A DNA stretch of 41,787 bases, taken from the NCBI GenBank assembly GCA_021287065.1, contig JAJTBE010000161.1, forward strand, positions 1 through 41,787. Reading direction: 5' to 3'. Shown here one piece after another: positions 7,440 through 15,021 of this stretch. The DNA is from Bacillota bacterium (GTDB lineage: Bacteria > Vulcanimicrobiota > JAJTBE01). Within the stretch, counting starts at the first letter, position 1. Each line of letters begins with the position of its first letter. The translations under genes were made by a program, and so were the position numbers. The notes under the pieces were generated by a model. That model was not told the DNA's origin and did no database searches. It saw nothing but the letters and a program-made list of their open reading frames with translations.

Positions 7440-8960
7440 ATGAGCTGTCAGAATATGTTGCAAAATGCCGCACTAAAAAAAATAAGAACTGCTGCTACTT
7501 CATCGGAGCTGCTGATTCAGCTTAGAGAGAATCTTGACAGGGAAATGTTTGTCTCGGCCGATCTTTTTCTTTACAGTGAAGATCTGAATTCATTCTTTTT
7601 CCCGCCTAATGTTTCCGGAGAACCGGATGAAAATTATAGAACCATCTTTAATGAAACCTGTTCCACCCCCTTCGAATTCAACCCCAGCGAAGAACATTTT
7701 AACTTTTTCCTCAATATGATGGCCAAAGGATGCAATTGTGAAATTGAACTGCTTCCTCTGCAATTTAAAGAATGGTTTCTCGGATTTCTTTTTCTTGCAT
7801 ACAAACCCACAGAAGCAAAGAACGATGCTGCCCACCTTTTTGCCCAGTATGTTGCTTCTATATGCGAAAGTGTTCTTAACCTGCAGATTAAAGAACAGAT
7901 AATTGAAAAATACAGGCTTGAAAACGAAGTTACGAAAAACAGCCTTGTAAGAGCGGAAAATCTGAAAATGCTTGGCGAGATGATAGGTGGTATAACCCAC
8001 GATTTCAATAATATTTTCACAGGCGTCATAGGCTATGGCCAGCTTATCGAGATGATGTCCGAAGATGAAGATACAAGGGATTCGGTTTCCGAAATTCTTT
8101 CAGCAGCCAATGCAGGCAAAGAACGGATTAAGTTTATACAGGACACAAAAAAAATAAGCCACGATGAACCTCCGGTGGAGCTGAACATACCTGAAGTCAT
8201 CAGGGAGTCGGCAAAGGGTATGGATATTCTGCTTCCTTCATACTGTCCGCACCTTACATCAGATAAGATCTTTGAATATGATTTTGCGGAAACCCCAATG
8301 CTTCCATTCCCAAAGATTCAACTCAAACAGTTTTTTACATTACTGTTTGAAAGCCTGATAAAGAATGGGGCGAAAAAGATTAGTGTAAAATCAGGCATGA
8401 ATGATCTTAAAATGGAATATGACATAAGTTACGAAAAAACAGGCAGCGAATGCGTTTCTATTCCCCTTAACGCAGAATCATCAGCAGATTTCCCCGGATG
8501 TCTTGTTCTCCATCAGACTGCAGACAGGCTGAAGTTTAAATTTCACTGCAAGCCCGGGTTAATCAAAGTTGAATTCAAACTCAGGGATGAACCTCTCAGA
8601 AAACCTGATGTTTCTTCATTTGCAGGCAAGAAGGTTCTTGTTTACGAAAAAGATCCTCAGATTTCCGGATTTTTCAACAGCATATTCCGCTATCTGAATG
8701 TTGAATCTATGGTTATCTCTGAAGCTTGCAGGTTAAAGGAAATTCTTGAATCAGGCAGTGAAAAATTTGACATTGCAATACTTGATATCGGCGCTTATCC
8801 TGTTTTGAAATCTCTAAACGGCGCTGAAGGGCTTCCTGAAATAGCAATAACTTCGTCGTGGGGTCCTCTCCTTGATCTGGAAAGGCTTGATGGGGAATTT
8901 ATCAAACGGATAGTTCTGAAGCCTTTTACCATAGAAGAAATAATCGGGCTTCTGGAGTAA
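7440..8960 (+). CDS. Hybrid sensor protein: GAF-like, HisKA, degenerate ATPase, receiver
   Basis: A soluble 506-residue two-component protein with no membrane segment. Residues about 10-150 look like a GAF sensor domain. Next is a dimerisation box GGITHDFNNIFTGVIGYGQ with the phospho-accepting His at 187, of the NtrB/FixL type. The following ATPase region (about 250-390) lacks recognisable features: the N-box Asn residues are replaced (FESLIKNGAKK) and no DxGxG box is found. The C-terminal receiver (about 400-506) keeps an acidic pair, the phosphorylatable Asp449 (AILDIG), Thr/Ser and LysPro (VLKPF). It may therefore be phosphorylated by another kinase or act as a phosphotransfer scaffold. 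GGAG lies 7 bases before the ATG. FtsE follows 10 bases after the stop. Confidence 0.8.
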   Translation: MSCQNMLQNAALKKIRTAATSSELLIQLRENLDREMFVSADLFLYSEDLNSFFFPPNVSGEPDENYRTIFNETCSTPFEFNPSEEHFNFFLNMMAKGCNCEIELLPLQFKEWFLGFLFLAYKPTEAKNDAAHLFAQYVASICESVLNLQIKEQIIEKYRLENEVTKNSLVRAENLKMLGEMIGGITHDFNNIFTGVIGYGQLIEMMSEDEDTRDSVSEILSAANAGKERIKFIQDTKKISHDEPPVELNIPEVIRESAKGMDILLPSYCPHLTSDKIFEYDFAETPMLPFPKIQLKQFFTLLFESLIKNGAKKISVKSGMNDLKMEYDISYEKTGSECVSIPLNAESSADFPGCLVLHQTADRLKFKFHCKPGLIKVEFKLRDEPLRKPDVSSFAGKKVLVYEKDPQISGFFNSIFRYLNVESMVISEACRLKEILESGSEKFDIAILDIGAYPVLKSLNGAEGLPEIAITSSWGPLLDLERLDGEFIKRIVLKPFTIEEIIGLLE

Positions 8961-8970
8961 TAGAACCAAT

Positions 8971-9669
8971 ATGTCAGTCATAGAATTTACAGATGTAGCA
9001 TTATCATATGCCAAGGGAAATCAGGCTCTTGCCGGGGTTAATGTACTCATAGAAAAGGGAGAGTTTGTATTTCTCGTTGGAAGCACAGGATCAGGAAAAT
9101 CAAGTTTTCTGAAATTGATATACAGGGATGAATTGCCTTCATCCGGCGAAGTTTATATCAACAACAATGATATTACCACACTTTCAAAATCCAAAGTGCC
9201 TTATCTGAGAAGAAATATCGGAGTTATTTTTCAGGATTTCAAACTTCTCGATTACAAAACAGTTTTCGAAAATATTGCCTATGCTCTCGAAGTTACAGGT
9301 TGTCCATCCCCTGAAATACCGCAGAAGGTGGAAGATGTGCTTTCCATTGTGGGATTATCCGAGAAAAAGGACCGCCTTCCCGAGGAACTGTCAGGCGGAG
9401 AAAAGCAGCTTACATCCATAGCAAGAGCCCTTGTCCACAATCCTTCAATTCTTCTCGCCGATGAACCTACAGGAAATCTGGATCCCGATTCCACATGGAA
9501 TATTATGCGGATTCTCGATTTTATCAATTCAAAAGGCACAACTGTTATTATGGCAACCCATGATATGAATATTGTAAACAAGATGAAAAAACGGGTGATT
9601 GTTATCGAAGGCGGAAAAGTAGCATCTGATGAAGGTCCGTCTATGGAAATTCCCGAACTGAAAGACTGA
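8971..9669 (+). CDS. ftsE: FtsE-type ABC ATPase, no FtsX nearby
   Basis: Cytoplasmic ATPase of the FtsEX complex, which in other bacteria links the divisome to peptidoglycan hydrolases. The 232 residues match FtsE closely: Walker A GSTGSGKSS, the LRRNIGVIFQDFKLL Q-loop, signature LSGGE, Walker B ILLADEPTGNLD and the H-loop ATHD. The family's LSGGEQQR is LSGGEKQL here. The gene starts 10 bases after the sensor kinase stop with a weak Shine-Dalgarno, so it is probably co-transcribed and coupled. The usual ftsX does not follow; an M16 peptidase gene does. FtsX could be elsewhere in the genome, or the ATPase may serve another permease. Confidence 0.88.
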   Translation: MSVIEFTDVALSYAKGNQALAGVNVLIEKGEFVFLVGSTGSGKSSFLKLIYRDELPSSGEVYINNNDITTLSKSKVPYLRRNIGVIFQDFKLLDYKTVFENIAYALEVTGCPSPEIPQKVEDVLSIVGLSEKKDRLPEELSGGEKQLTSIARALVHNPSILLADEPTGNLDPDSTWNIMRILDFINSKGTTVIMATHDMNIVNKMKKRVIVIEGGKVASDEGPSMEIPELKD

Positions 9670-9790
9670 CAATTTGACTTCTGTCATGTAACAAATTTCT
9701 TTTTTATGCGACAATAATTTTTATTGTAAATCATTATATCAGGGTATGATATACAATAAATTTTCCGGTTATCCCGGATTGGAGATTTTT

Positions 9791-11170
9791 ATGAAGCGCA
9801 GTGTCTGCTCTTTTTCCGCAAAAATTCTGCTGGCAGTATTTATTTCACTGTTGAGCGCAGGATTAGCCTTTTCTGCGGATAAAAAACCTCAGAAAAATGT
9901 ACCTTCTTTTTTTAAGGGCGTCCGCAAGGAGGTTCTTGAAAACGGCCTGACGATTATTACCCTGAACAGGGAAGATTCGCCTCTTGTTTCAATCAACATT
10001 TTTGTGAACACAGGAAGCGTCAACGAAGATGATCGTATCACCGGTATATCCCACTTCTGCGAACACCTTTTTTACAGAGGCACGGAAAAACGAACCGGTA
10101 TAGCGATGAAAAAAGAGATAGAACAGCTTGGCGGCGTGTTTAATGCAGAGACATCAAGGGATTTTACACGGTTCTTTGTTAATATCCCCTCTGAATACGG
10201 ACTTGAGGCTCTCGAAATATACTGCGACGCTATAAAAAATGCCAATTATCCCAATGAGTCAATCGATCAGGAAAGAAAAGTCATTCTTGAGGAATTCAGC
10301 CTTACTTCTCAAAGCCCAAGTGCTGCCCTTTATGACAAAGTTTATTCAATGGCTTTTTCGGAACACCCCTACAGAAGATCAATTATCGGCACTGTTGAAA
10401 GCCTGAAAAATCTGAAGCGTGAAGATTTTCTGAATTATAAGAAGACCTATTATTCTCCTGAAAATATGGTCATTCTGCTCATCGGTAAATTTGACAGACC
10501 AAAATACATCAGCTTTATCCGTGAGCATTTCAAGGATATGCCAGGCGGGGTAAGCTCAAGAACAAGCATCCGCGCACAGGATCCCCCTCTTAAAGAGAAA
10601 AAGGAACTTATAGAGTCGAAACCCTACGGTGGCTCAAAAGCTCTGTTTCTGATGGGGTACAGGGGACCGGCGGTTGTGGATGAAGAAGATGTTCTGGCTA
10701 TGGATATTCTTGTTTTTCTTCTCGGACAGGGGAAAAATTCCATTCTGAATCATGAGTTCAGAGATAAAAGAAAAATGTCTGTGGAAATAAGCGCAGATTA
10801 TTATACTACCAAAGATCCGGGCCTTGTTCTCTTCTCAGGGGAAGTCCCTCCCGGCGACATTGAGAAGGTAAAGGAATCTATCGTAACAGTCCTTTTTGAT
10901 ATAAAAAAGGGAAGTCTGACTGATGAAGATGTGGAAAGGGCAAAAATCCTTCTGCTCAAGTCGTTTGTTTATACCAATGAGACTCTCGACGGCAAAGCTG
11001 ATTCCCTCGGATTTTACGAAATCCTCAAAGGTCTGAATTTTGCCCTTGATTATGAAACCCGTATTAAAAGCGTCAAACGGGAAGATCTGGTAAGGACCGC
11101 CAATAAATACTTCACTGACAAATATGTGCTTTATGTTCTGAAACCGGATAAACCGCCCCGTCAGAATTGA
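9791..11170 (+). CDS. Exported M16-family zinc peptidase
   Basis: A periplasmic or secreted metallopeptidase of the pitrilysin/insulinase class. The ATG at 9791 is chosen because GGAG precedes it by 5 bases and it starts a signal peptide (MKRSVCSF, hydrophobic core, LAFSA cleavage region). The zinc motif is the inverted HxxEH: HFCEH at residues 88-92, with the distal Glu in QERKVILEEF. At 459 residues it has the two-domain half-size of bacterial PqqL/MPP-like members. The C-terminal M16 domain lacks a second zinc site, as usual. It is probably in the same direction of transcription as ftsE, with a 120-base AT-rich gap. Confidence 0.9.
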   Translation: MKRSVCSFSAKILLAVFISLLSAGLAFSADKKPQKNVPSFFKGVRKEVLENGLTIITLNREDSPLVSINIFVNTGSVNEDDRITGISHFCEHLFYRGTEKRTGIAMKKEIEQLGGVFNAETSRDFTRFFVNIPSEYGLEALEIYCDAIKNANYPNESIDQERKVILEEFSLTSQSPSAALYDKVYSMAFSEHPYRRSIIGTVESLKNLKREDFLNYKKTYYSPENMVILLIGKFDRPKYISFIREHFKDMPGGVSSRTSIRAQDPPLKEKKELIESKPYGGSKALFLMGYRGPAVVDEEDVLAMDILVFLLGQGKNSILNHEFRDKRKMSVEISADYYTTKDPGLVLFSGEVPPGDIEKVKESIVTVLFDIKKGSLTDEDVERAKILLLKSFVYTNETLDGKADSLGFYEILKGLNFALDYETRIKSVKREDLVRTANKYFTDKYVLYVLKPDKPPRQN

Positions 11171-11195
11171 CATGAAGTTTACAATTTAGTAATAT
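11167..11195 (+). promoter_or_regulatory. Possible promoter for the 53-codon ORF
   Basis: TTGACA (11167-11172) and TAATAT (11190-11195) are 17 bases apart. The -35 box overlaps the stop codon of the M16 gene. A perfect TATAAT at 11217-11222 has no good -35 partner. Confidence 0.35.
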
Positions 11196-11272
11196 CTTTT
11201 TTGCTTTAACATAGAGTATAATACCTGAAATCCGCAAATAGGATTCATGGCTTTAAGGTAAAGCAAAAATAT

Positions 11273-11434
11273 ATGAAAATGGAAGTGTTAAACTTGGATA
11301 CTCAGTTGGACAGCATTAAGATGTCCTGTGTGGTTATTGGTCCGGCTCTGATGGATGGAGAATCTTCGGGCAGAGTGTTTCTGCCTGTGGTGGATTCGTT
11401 AACGGGCGTTGTAGAAATGAAGAGCCTCAATTAA
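11273..11434 (+). CDS. Small hypothetical protein, 53 residues
   Basis: The frame starts MKMEVLNLDTQLDSIKM and ends at TAA 11432-11434; it is mildly acidic and has no membrane segment. It fills a gap that would otherwise be empty, has a possible promoter 80 bases upstream and an intrinsic terminator 40 bases downstream, which supports a real transcript. The Shine-Dalgarno is weak (AAGG about 14 bases upstream). It could instead be the coincidental frame of a small RNA. Function unknown. Confidence 0.4.
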   Translation: MKMEVLNLDTQLDSIKMSCVVIGPALMDGESSGRVFLPVVDSLTGVVEMKSLN

Positions 11435-11473
11435 TTTGGTTATCTGATTATTTTACATATTAACAGGATAAGG

Positions 11474-11514
11474 ATATGCCGGGAAGAATGATTTTCATCC
11501 CGGTATATTTTTTT
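11474..11514 (+). terminator. Intrinsic terminator upstream of the MFS gene
   Basis: Stem ATATGCCGGGA with TCCCGGTATAT (11474-11484 and 11498-11508, one G-T pair), followed by seven T. It ends the transcript of the 53-codon ORF. Confidence 0.88.
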
Positions 11515-11539
11515 AATACCTGAGAATGCGGTAACTATT

Positions 11540-12832
11540 ATGTCTGAATCAGTAATTGCAGGAAAAGTGCCGGAAGCCGGAAGTAAGCCGGTGGTTGTTT
11601 ATACAAGATGGCGCTATTTTGTTGAAGTAATTCTCTTTGCAACTTATGCACTGTTTGGAACAACCTGGGCTGCTGCAGGGACTTTTCTGAAAGATATAAT
11701 GTCGGAACTGAATCTGACAATCAGCCAGGCGAGCTTTATCAATACAAGTGTTAGTATTGCAAAAGTTTTTGGTCCCCTGATTGCAGGGATTCTTGTTGCC
11801 CGCCTCGGCTTGAAACGGGCTTTTCTGACAGCATCGATTTTAATCAGTATGGGAGTTCTGGCTCCCTTCGCCCCCAATTTTATGCAGGTTCTGATTGCCC
11901 GCTTTGCAATGGGGCTTGGCGGAGCGCTTGTTGTTGTCTATTTTACCCCTCTTGTTATGTCATGGTTTCCTGAAAACGAAAGAGTGGCTGTAAACGGCCT
12001 GAACTCGGTTTCAATCAGTTTTGGCATGACATTCGGTTTTCTCTTCACAGAGAGGCTCACTGCATTTCACGACGGCTCATGGCAGATGACACTCCTTCTC
12101 TATAGTTCAATAAGCATAACACTTACACTTGCGTGGTGGATTTTCGGAGGTTCAGGTCCCGGAAGCCAGGCTTTGGAAAAAAAGGGAGCCTCTCAAAAAG
12201 TAAGCAGTGGAAAAGCTCTCGCAGGTTATCTGGAAGCTCTGAAGGATAAAAACACATGGAAGCTCATCCTCGCTTATTCAGGCACATTATGCCATTATCT
12301 GGTTTTAATAACATATTTTCCACTGTTTTACCGGCAGGAAATGGGTTTTCCCGCAGGATCCGCAGTTTCCCACGCCCCTGCATATACCATGTTTGCCAGT
12401 ATTCCCGCTGTACTCATCGGAGCATGGCTTTCCAACAGGTCGGGCAAAAGAATTCCCACACTCCTTCTTGCCGCCCTTATCCAGCTTCCATCAGCTCTGG
12501 GGATGTTTCTTTTCAAAGATCCCACTCTGATTATTATTTCAGCAGTACTCACCGGATTCGGAATGTTCCTCTGGAGATCTCCGTTTTTCACAATACCTCA
12601 GGAACTACCCAATATCACCGTTGAAAAATCCGGTTATATGATGAGTGTTTTCTGGGCTATTTCATACAGTATTTCCACCCTGTGCGTCTGGGGAGTGGGA
12701 TTGATGGCTGAACACAAAGGCTCCTTCATCCCCGGCTTCCTCCTTGCAACAATCGCAGCAAGTTCAATGTTCATAGGCTCATTTATTCTTCCTGAAACAG
12801 GAAATGGGAGCAATAACAACGGTAAAAAATGA
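11540..12832 (+). CDS. Major facilitator superfamily transporter
   Basis: A 12-helix inner-membrane secondary transporter of 430 residues. A short hydrophilic N terminus is followed by regular hydrophobic segments. The helix 2-3 loop has the MFS-like GxxxxRxGxKR pattern (AGILVARLGLKRAF), and its counterpart in the second half is GAWLSNRSGKRIP. The long central loop (GSQALEKKGASQKV) is typical. Helix 4-5 residues (ARFAMGLGGALVVVYFTPLVMSWFPENERV) resemble cyanate/nitrate-type MFS members, but substrate cannot be told. The Shine-Dalgarno is weak. It is a single-gene unit between two terminators. Confidence 0.87.
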   Translation: MSESVIAGKVPEAGSKPVVVYTRWRYFVEVILFATYALFGTTWAAAGTFLKDIMSELNLTISQASFINTSVSIAKVFGPLIAGILVARLGLKRAFLTASILISMGVLAPFAPNFMQVLIARFAMGLGGALVVVYFTPLVMSWFPENERVAVNGLNSVSISFGMTFGFLFTERLTAFHDGSWQMTLLLYSSISITLTLAWWIFGGSGPGSQALEKKGASQKVSSGKALAGYLEALKDKNTWKLILAYSGTLCHYLVLITYFPLFYRQEMGFPAGSAVSHAPAYTMFASIPAVLIGAWLSNRSGKRIPTLLLAALIQLPSALGMFLFKDPTLIIISAVLTGFGMFLWRSPFFTIPQELPNITVEKSGYMMSVFWAISYSISTLCVWGVGLMAEHKGSFIPGFLLATIAASSMFIGSFILPETGNGSNNNGKK

Positions 12833-12856
12833 AAAAATAGCAGTAATACGAATTCA

Positions 12857-12904
12857 AAAAAGAGGCTGTCTGAGATCACTGATTGATTCAGGCAGCCTCT
12901 TTAT
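12857..12904. terminator. Bidirectional terminator between MFS and hypothetical pair
   Basis: Arms AGAGGCTGTCTGA (12861-12873) and TCAGGCAGCCTCT (12888-12900) pair with one wobble, with A-run and T-run on the two sides. It serves convergent genes. Confidence 0.9.
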
Positions 12905-12918
12905 ATCAATAGAATTGT

Positions 12919-14049
12919 TTACTTTCTGATTTCCAGATTCTTCTGTTTTTCCATTTCAGCATGTTTGTTATACATTTCTTCCGGAGGCTTTGAGGGGTCA
13001 AGACCGGGTCCATCGAGAAAAGCATAACGCTCTTCGGTGAGTTCAAAACTGGATTTGCCGTTTCTACTGGTAATGCTTGTGCAATGATCAGAATCTGCAA
13101 GCACATAACTGAATCCGGCAGGCATGCCTTTGGCATCTTTGTTAACTTCTTCAAGATCTTTCGCAGAAGATACCTTTTTCAGATTGTAGTTAAATGTAGC
13201 TTCTGTATATTGATCTAACGAGGAAAGTTTGACTTTGCCATTATGGCTTCTGCCTGTCTCCTGAAGATAATTACCGTTTGTTTTTGTTGATGTGCCGTCA
13301 ATAATATAAACAGGCTTTCCCGCTGCAATCAACTGAACTGCAAGAGCTGAACCTACGGGATTCAGCATCTTGTTGCCATAAGTTGTTTTCTGGTCAAAAT
13401 CCGCAACAAGCCTTCGTTCTGAGGAAAGTTTCCGAAGTGTTTCTGCATGTGGCTTTAGTGTCTCAAGAATTTCCCTGTTGATATTTTTTGGTGTTTCAAC
13501 TCCCATGGACTTTCCTGCCGGCTCCTGTTCTCCGAGGATTCCTTTGGAAATAAGTATATGTCTTAATTCCTGAGGGCTTTTCCTGTGGATTCTCGGATCG
13601 TTGTAGAAAGTCTCATTTCTGGATTGATCGTTCATTTTAATCTGAACTTCACCTGTGAACTTGCCTCTGTTACGGAAAAGATTGACCGCAGTCATTATTC
13701 CCGCACCTGCAGCTATCACTGCTCCGGGGTTTCCAGGTGCAATTGTGGGAATAAAAAATGTAGCAAAACATCCGCCGAGAACAACGCTCATGCCTGCCTG
13801 AACAGCTTGTTTGAGTCCGTAAAGAAACTTCTGATGCCTGAGGTCCGAACCGTTTGCCATCTCATGCAGACTTTCGGGCATTTTATTGTTTTTTAAGTCC
13901 TCATCGAGTTTTTTTATCGCAGTAAAACGATCCTCCTGAGTGGATGCAGCAGGCAGAATTTCAATGTCATTTGCCGTTTTATATCCATCGGAGTTAGTTT
14001 TTATCTCGGTATAGATAAGTGGTTGGATTGAATTACCGGAATTAATCAT
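12919..14049 (-). CDS. Hypothetical protein with a membrane hairpin
   Basis: Unknown family, 376 residues. No signal peptide at the N terminus. Residues about 85-130 form two adjacent hydrophobic segments (AGMSVVLGGCFATFF and GAVIAAGAGIMTAV), so the protein may insert as a hairpin. The C-terminal half contains a block, LRKLSSERRLVADFDQ, then a small-residue helix ending in AAGKPVYIIDG, which recurs in the neighbouring 14071-14853 product (LEGKGRLFIPVNDEF then LDKGKPVCIVD). GGAGGGG lies 2 bases before the ATG. The 21-base gap behind the upstream gene indicates a two-gene operon, with the shared terminator at 12857. Confidence 0.78.
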   Translation of the reverse strand: MINSGNSIQPLIYTEIKTNSDGYKTANDIEILPAASTQEDRFTAIKKLDEDLKNNKMPESLHEMANGSDLRHQKFLYGLKQAVQAGMSVVLGGCFATFFIPTIAPGNPGAVIAAGAGIMTAVNLFRNRGKFTGEVQIKMNDQSRNETFYNDPRIHRKSPQELRHILISKGILGEQEPAGKSMGVETPKNINREILETLKPHAETLRKLSSERRLVADFDQKTTYGNKMLNPVGSALAVQLIAAGKPVYIIDGTSTKTNGNYLQETGRSHNGKVKLSSLDQYTEATFNYNLKKVSSAKDLEEVNKDAKGMPAGFSYVLADSDHCTSITSRNGKSSFELTEERYAFLDGPGLDPSKPPEEMYNKHAEMEKQKNLEIRK

Positions 14050-14070
14050 ATCCCCTCCAGACGGAATTAT

Positions 14071-14853
14071 TTATGCTTTTGGTTTCTGCGATCCGGCAAT
14101 GTATCCCTGACTTGCCGATGCTTTTTCCGAACTGCCGCCTAAGATATCAGAATTAAGAACATTGATAATTTCAGCATCAATATTAAGGTTCTTCTCTTCT
14201 TTAGCTGACAATACTTTGACATCTCCGCCGTCTCTTTTCATAAAAACAGCACCTTTAACGCCTTCTGCATCAAGGTTGGCGAATGACAGGTATTCCCAGT
14301 TGTCAACATCGCATGCTGTGTATGTCTGATTCTTTGAGAAGTTCGCTCCTTCAAATGCATTCAGATCAAGTCTTTCAGTCTGCATAATCATGATGTTGCT
14401 GGTAGCATAGTCATAATTCACACCTGAATTTTCATTGTAATTGAGCTGTTCGCCAACAAGATCCACAATGCAAACAGGTTTCCCTTTATCAAGGTTTCTG
14501 GCGGCTTCCATCGCATTTGATCTTTTAATAAATTCATCATTGACGGGAATAAAAAGTCTGCCCTTTCCTTCGAGGAGCTTAAGAGTTTTAACTGCAGCAT
14601 TCCGTTGTTCAGATGTCATATTTGAAACTTTTGTATCTTCTCTGAGTTCCGCTTTATCAAGGGCTTTCTGAGCATCCTGAACAAGAGGTGAAGAAAGTTT
14701 TATACTGTCAGCAACAGAAGGTGCAGATGCTTCCTGTTCGAAGAGTTTTGTCGCTGCACCTATATTTCTTTCACGGTATTTTGCTGTTTTCTGTTCAAGA
14801 GCAACATTACTGATTGCGCCTGCCTGAGCTTGTCTGATTGAACCTGCTTCCAT
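14071..14853 (-). CDS. Hypothetical soluble protein, paralogous domain with next gene
   Basis: Unknown family, 260 residues, no signal or membrane segment. The first 70 residues are Ala/Gln-rich and probably helical or disordered. From about residue 88 a compact domain begins: TLKLLEGKGRLFIPVND, an AMEAARNL helix, KGKPVCIVD and then strands. The same order of elements is found in the 12919-14049 product. The tail (GGSSEKASASQGYIAGSQ) is polar. GGAGGG lies 6 bases before the ATG. Its promoter carries the same 17-bp site as that of the heptad-repeat gene, so the two loci may be switched on together. Confidence 0.78.
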   Translation of the reverse strand: MEAGSIRQAQAGAISNVALEQKTAKYRERNIGAATKLFEQEASAPSVADSIKLSSPLVQDAQKALDKAELREDTKVSNMTSEQRNAAVKTLKLLEGKGRLFIPVNDEFIKRSNAMEAARNLDKGKPVCIVDLVGEQLNYNENSGVNYDYATSNIMIMQTERLDLNAFEGANFSKNQTYTACDVDNWEYLSFANLDAEGVKGAVFMKRDGGDVKVLSAKEEKNLNIDAEIINVLNSDILGGSSEKASASQGYIAGSQKPKA

Positions 14854-14894
14854 AATAATCCCTCCGTGTGTATGTCTGATTTATATCTTGTAAT

Positions 14895-14923
14895 ATTGTA
14901 CGAAATATGGCAGGAATAGTCAA
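14895..14923 (-). promoter_or_regulatory. Promoter of the hypothetical pair
   Basis: On the minus strand TTGACT (14918-14923) and TACAAT (14895-14900) are separated by 17 bases, 5/6 matches each. The expected transcript start is about 35 bases before the ATG. Confidence 0.7.
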
Positions 14924-14933
14924 TTATATAGTT

Positions 14934-14950
14934 GTTAATAACATGTTAAC
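14934..14950 (-). promoter_or_regulatory. Putative operator GTTAACATGTTNNTAAC, copy 2
   Basis: The minus strand reads GTTAACATGTTATTAAC, 10 bases upstream of the -35 box. It is identical at 15 of 17 positions to the site at 3518-3534. The core AACATGTT is palindromic. Confidence 0.6.
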
Positions 14951-15021
14951 GAATTGATAATTGTCTGTGATGTAGAATATGAGTGGCTGAAATACAGGGA
15001 TAATTATGTTCTATTCCAGTT

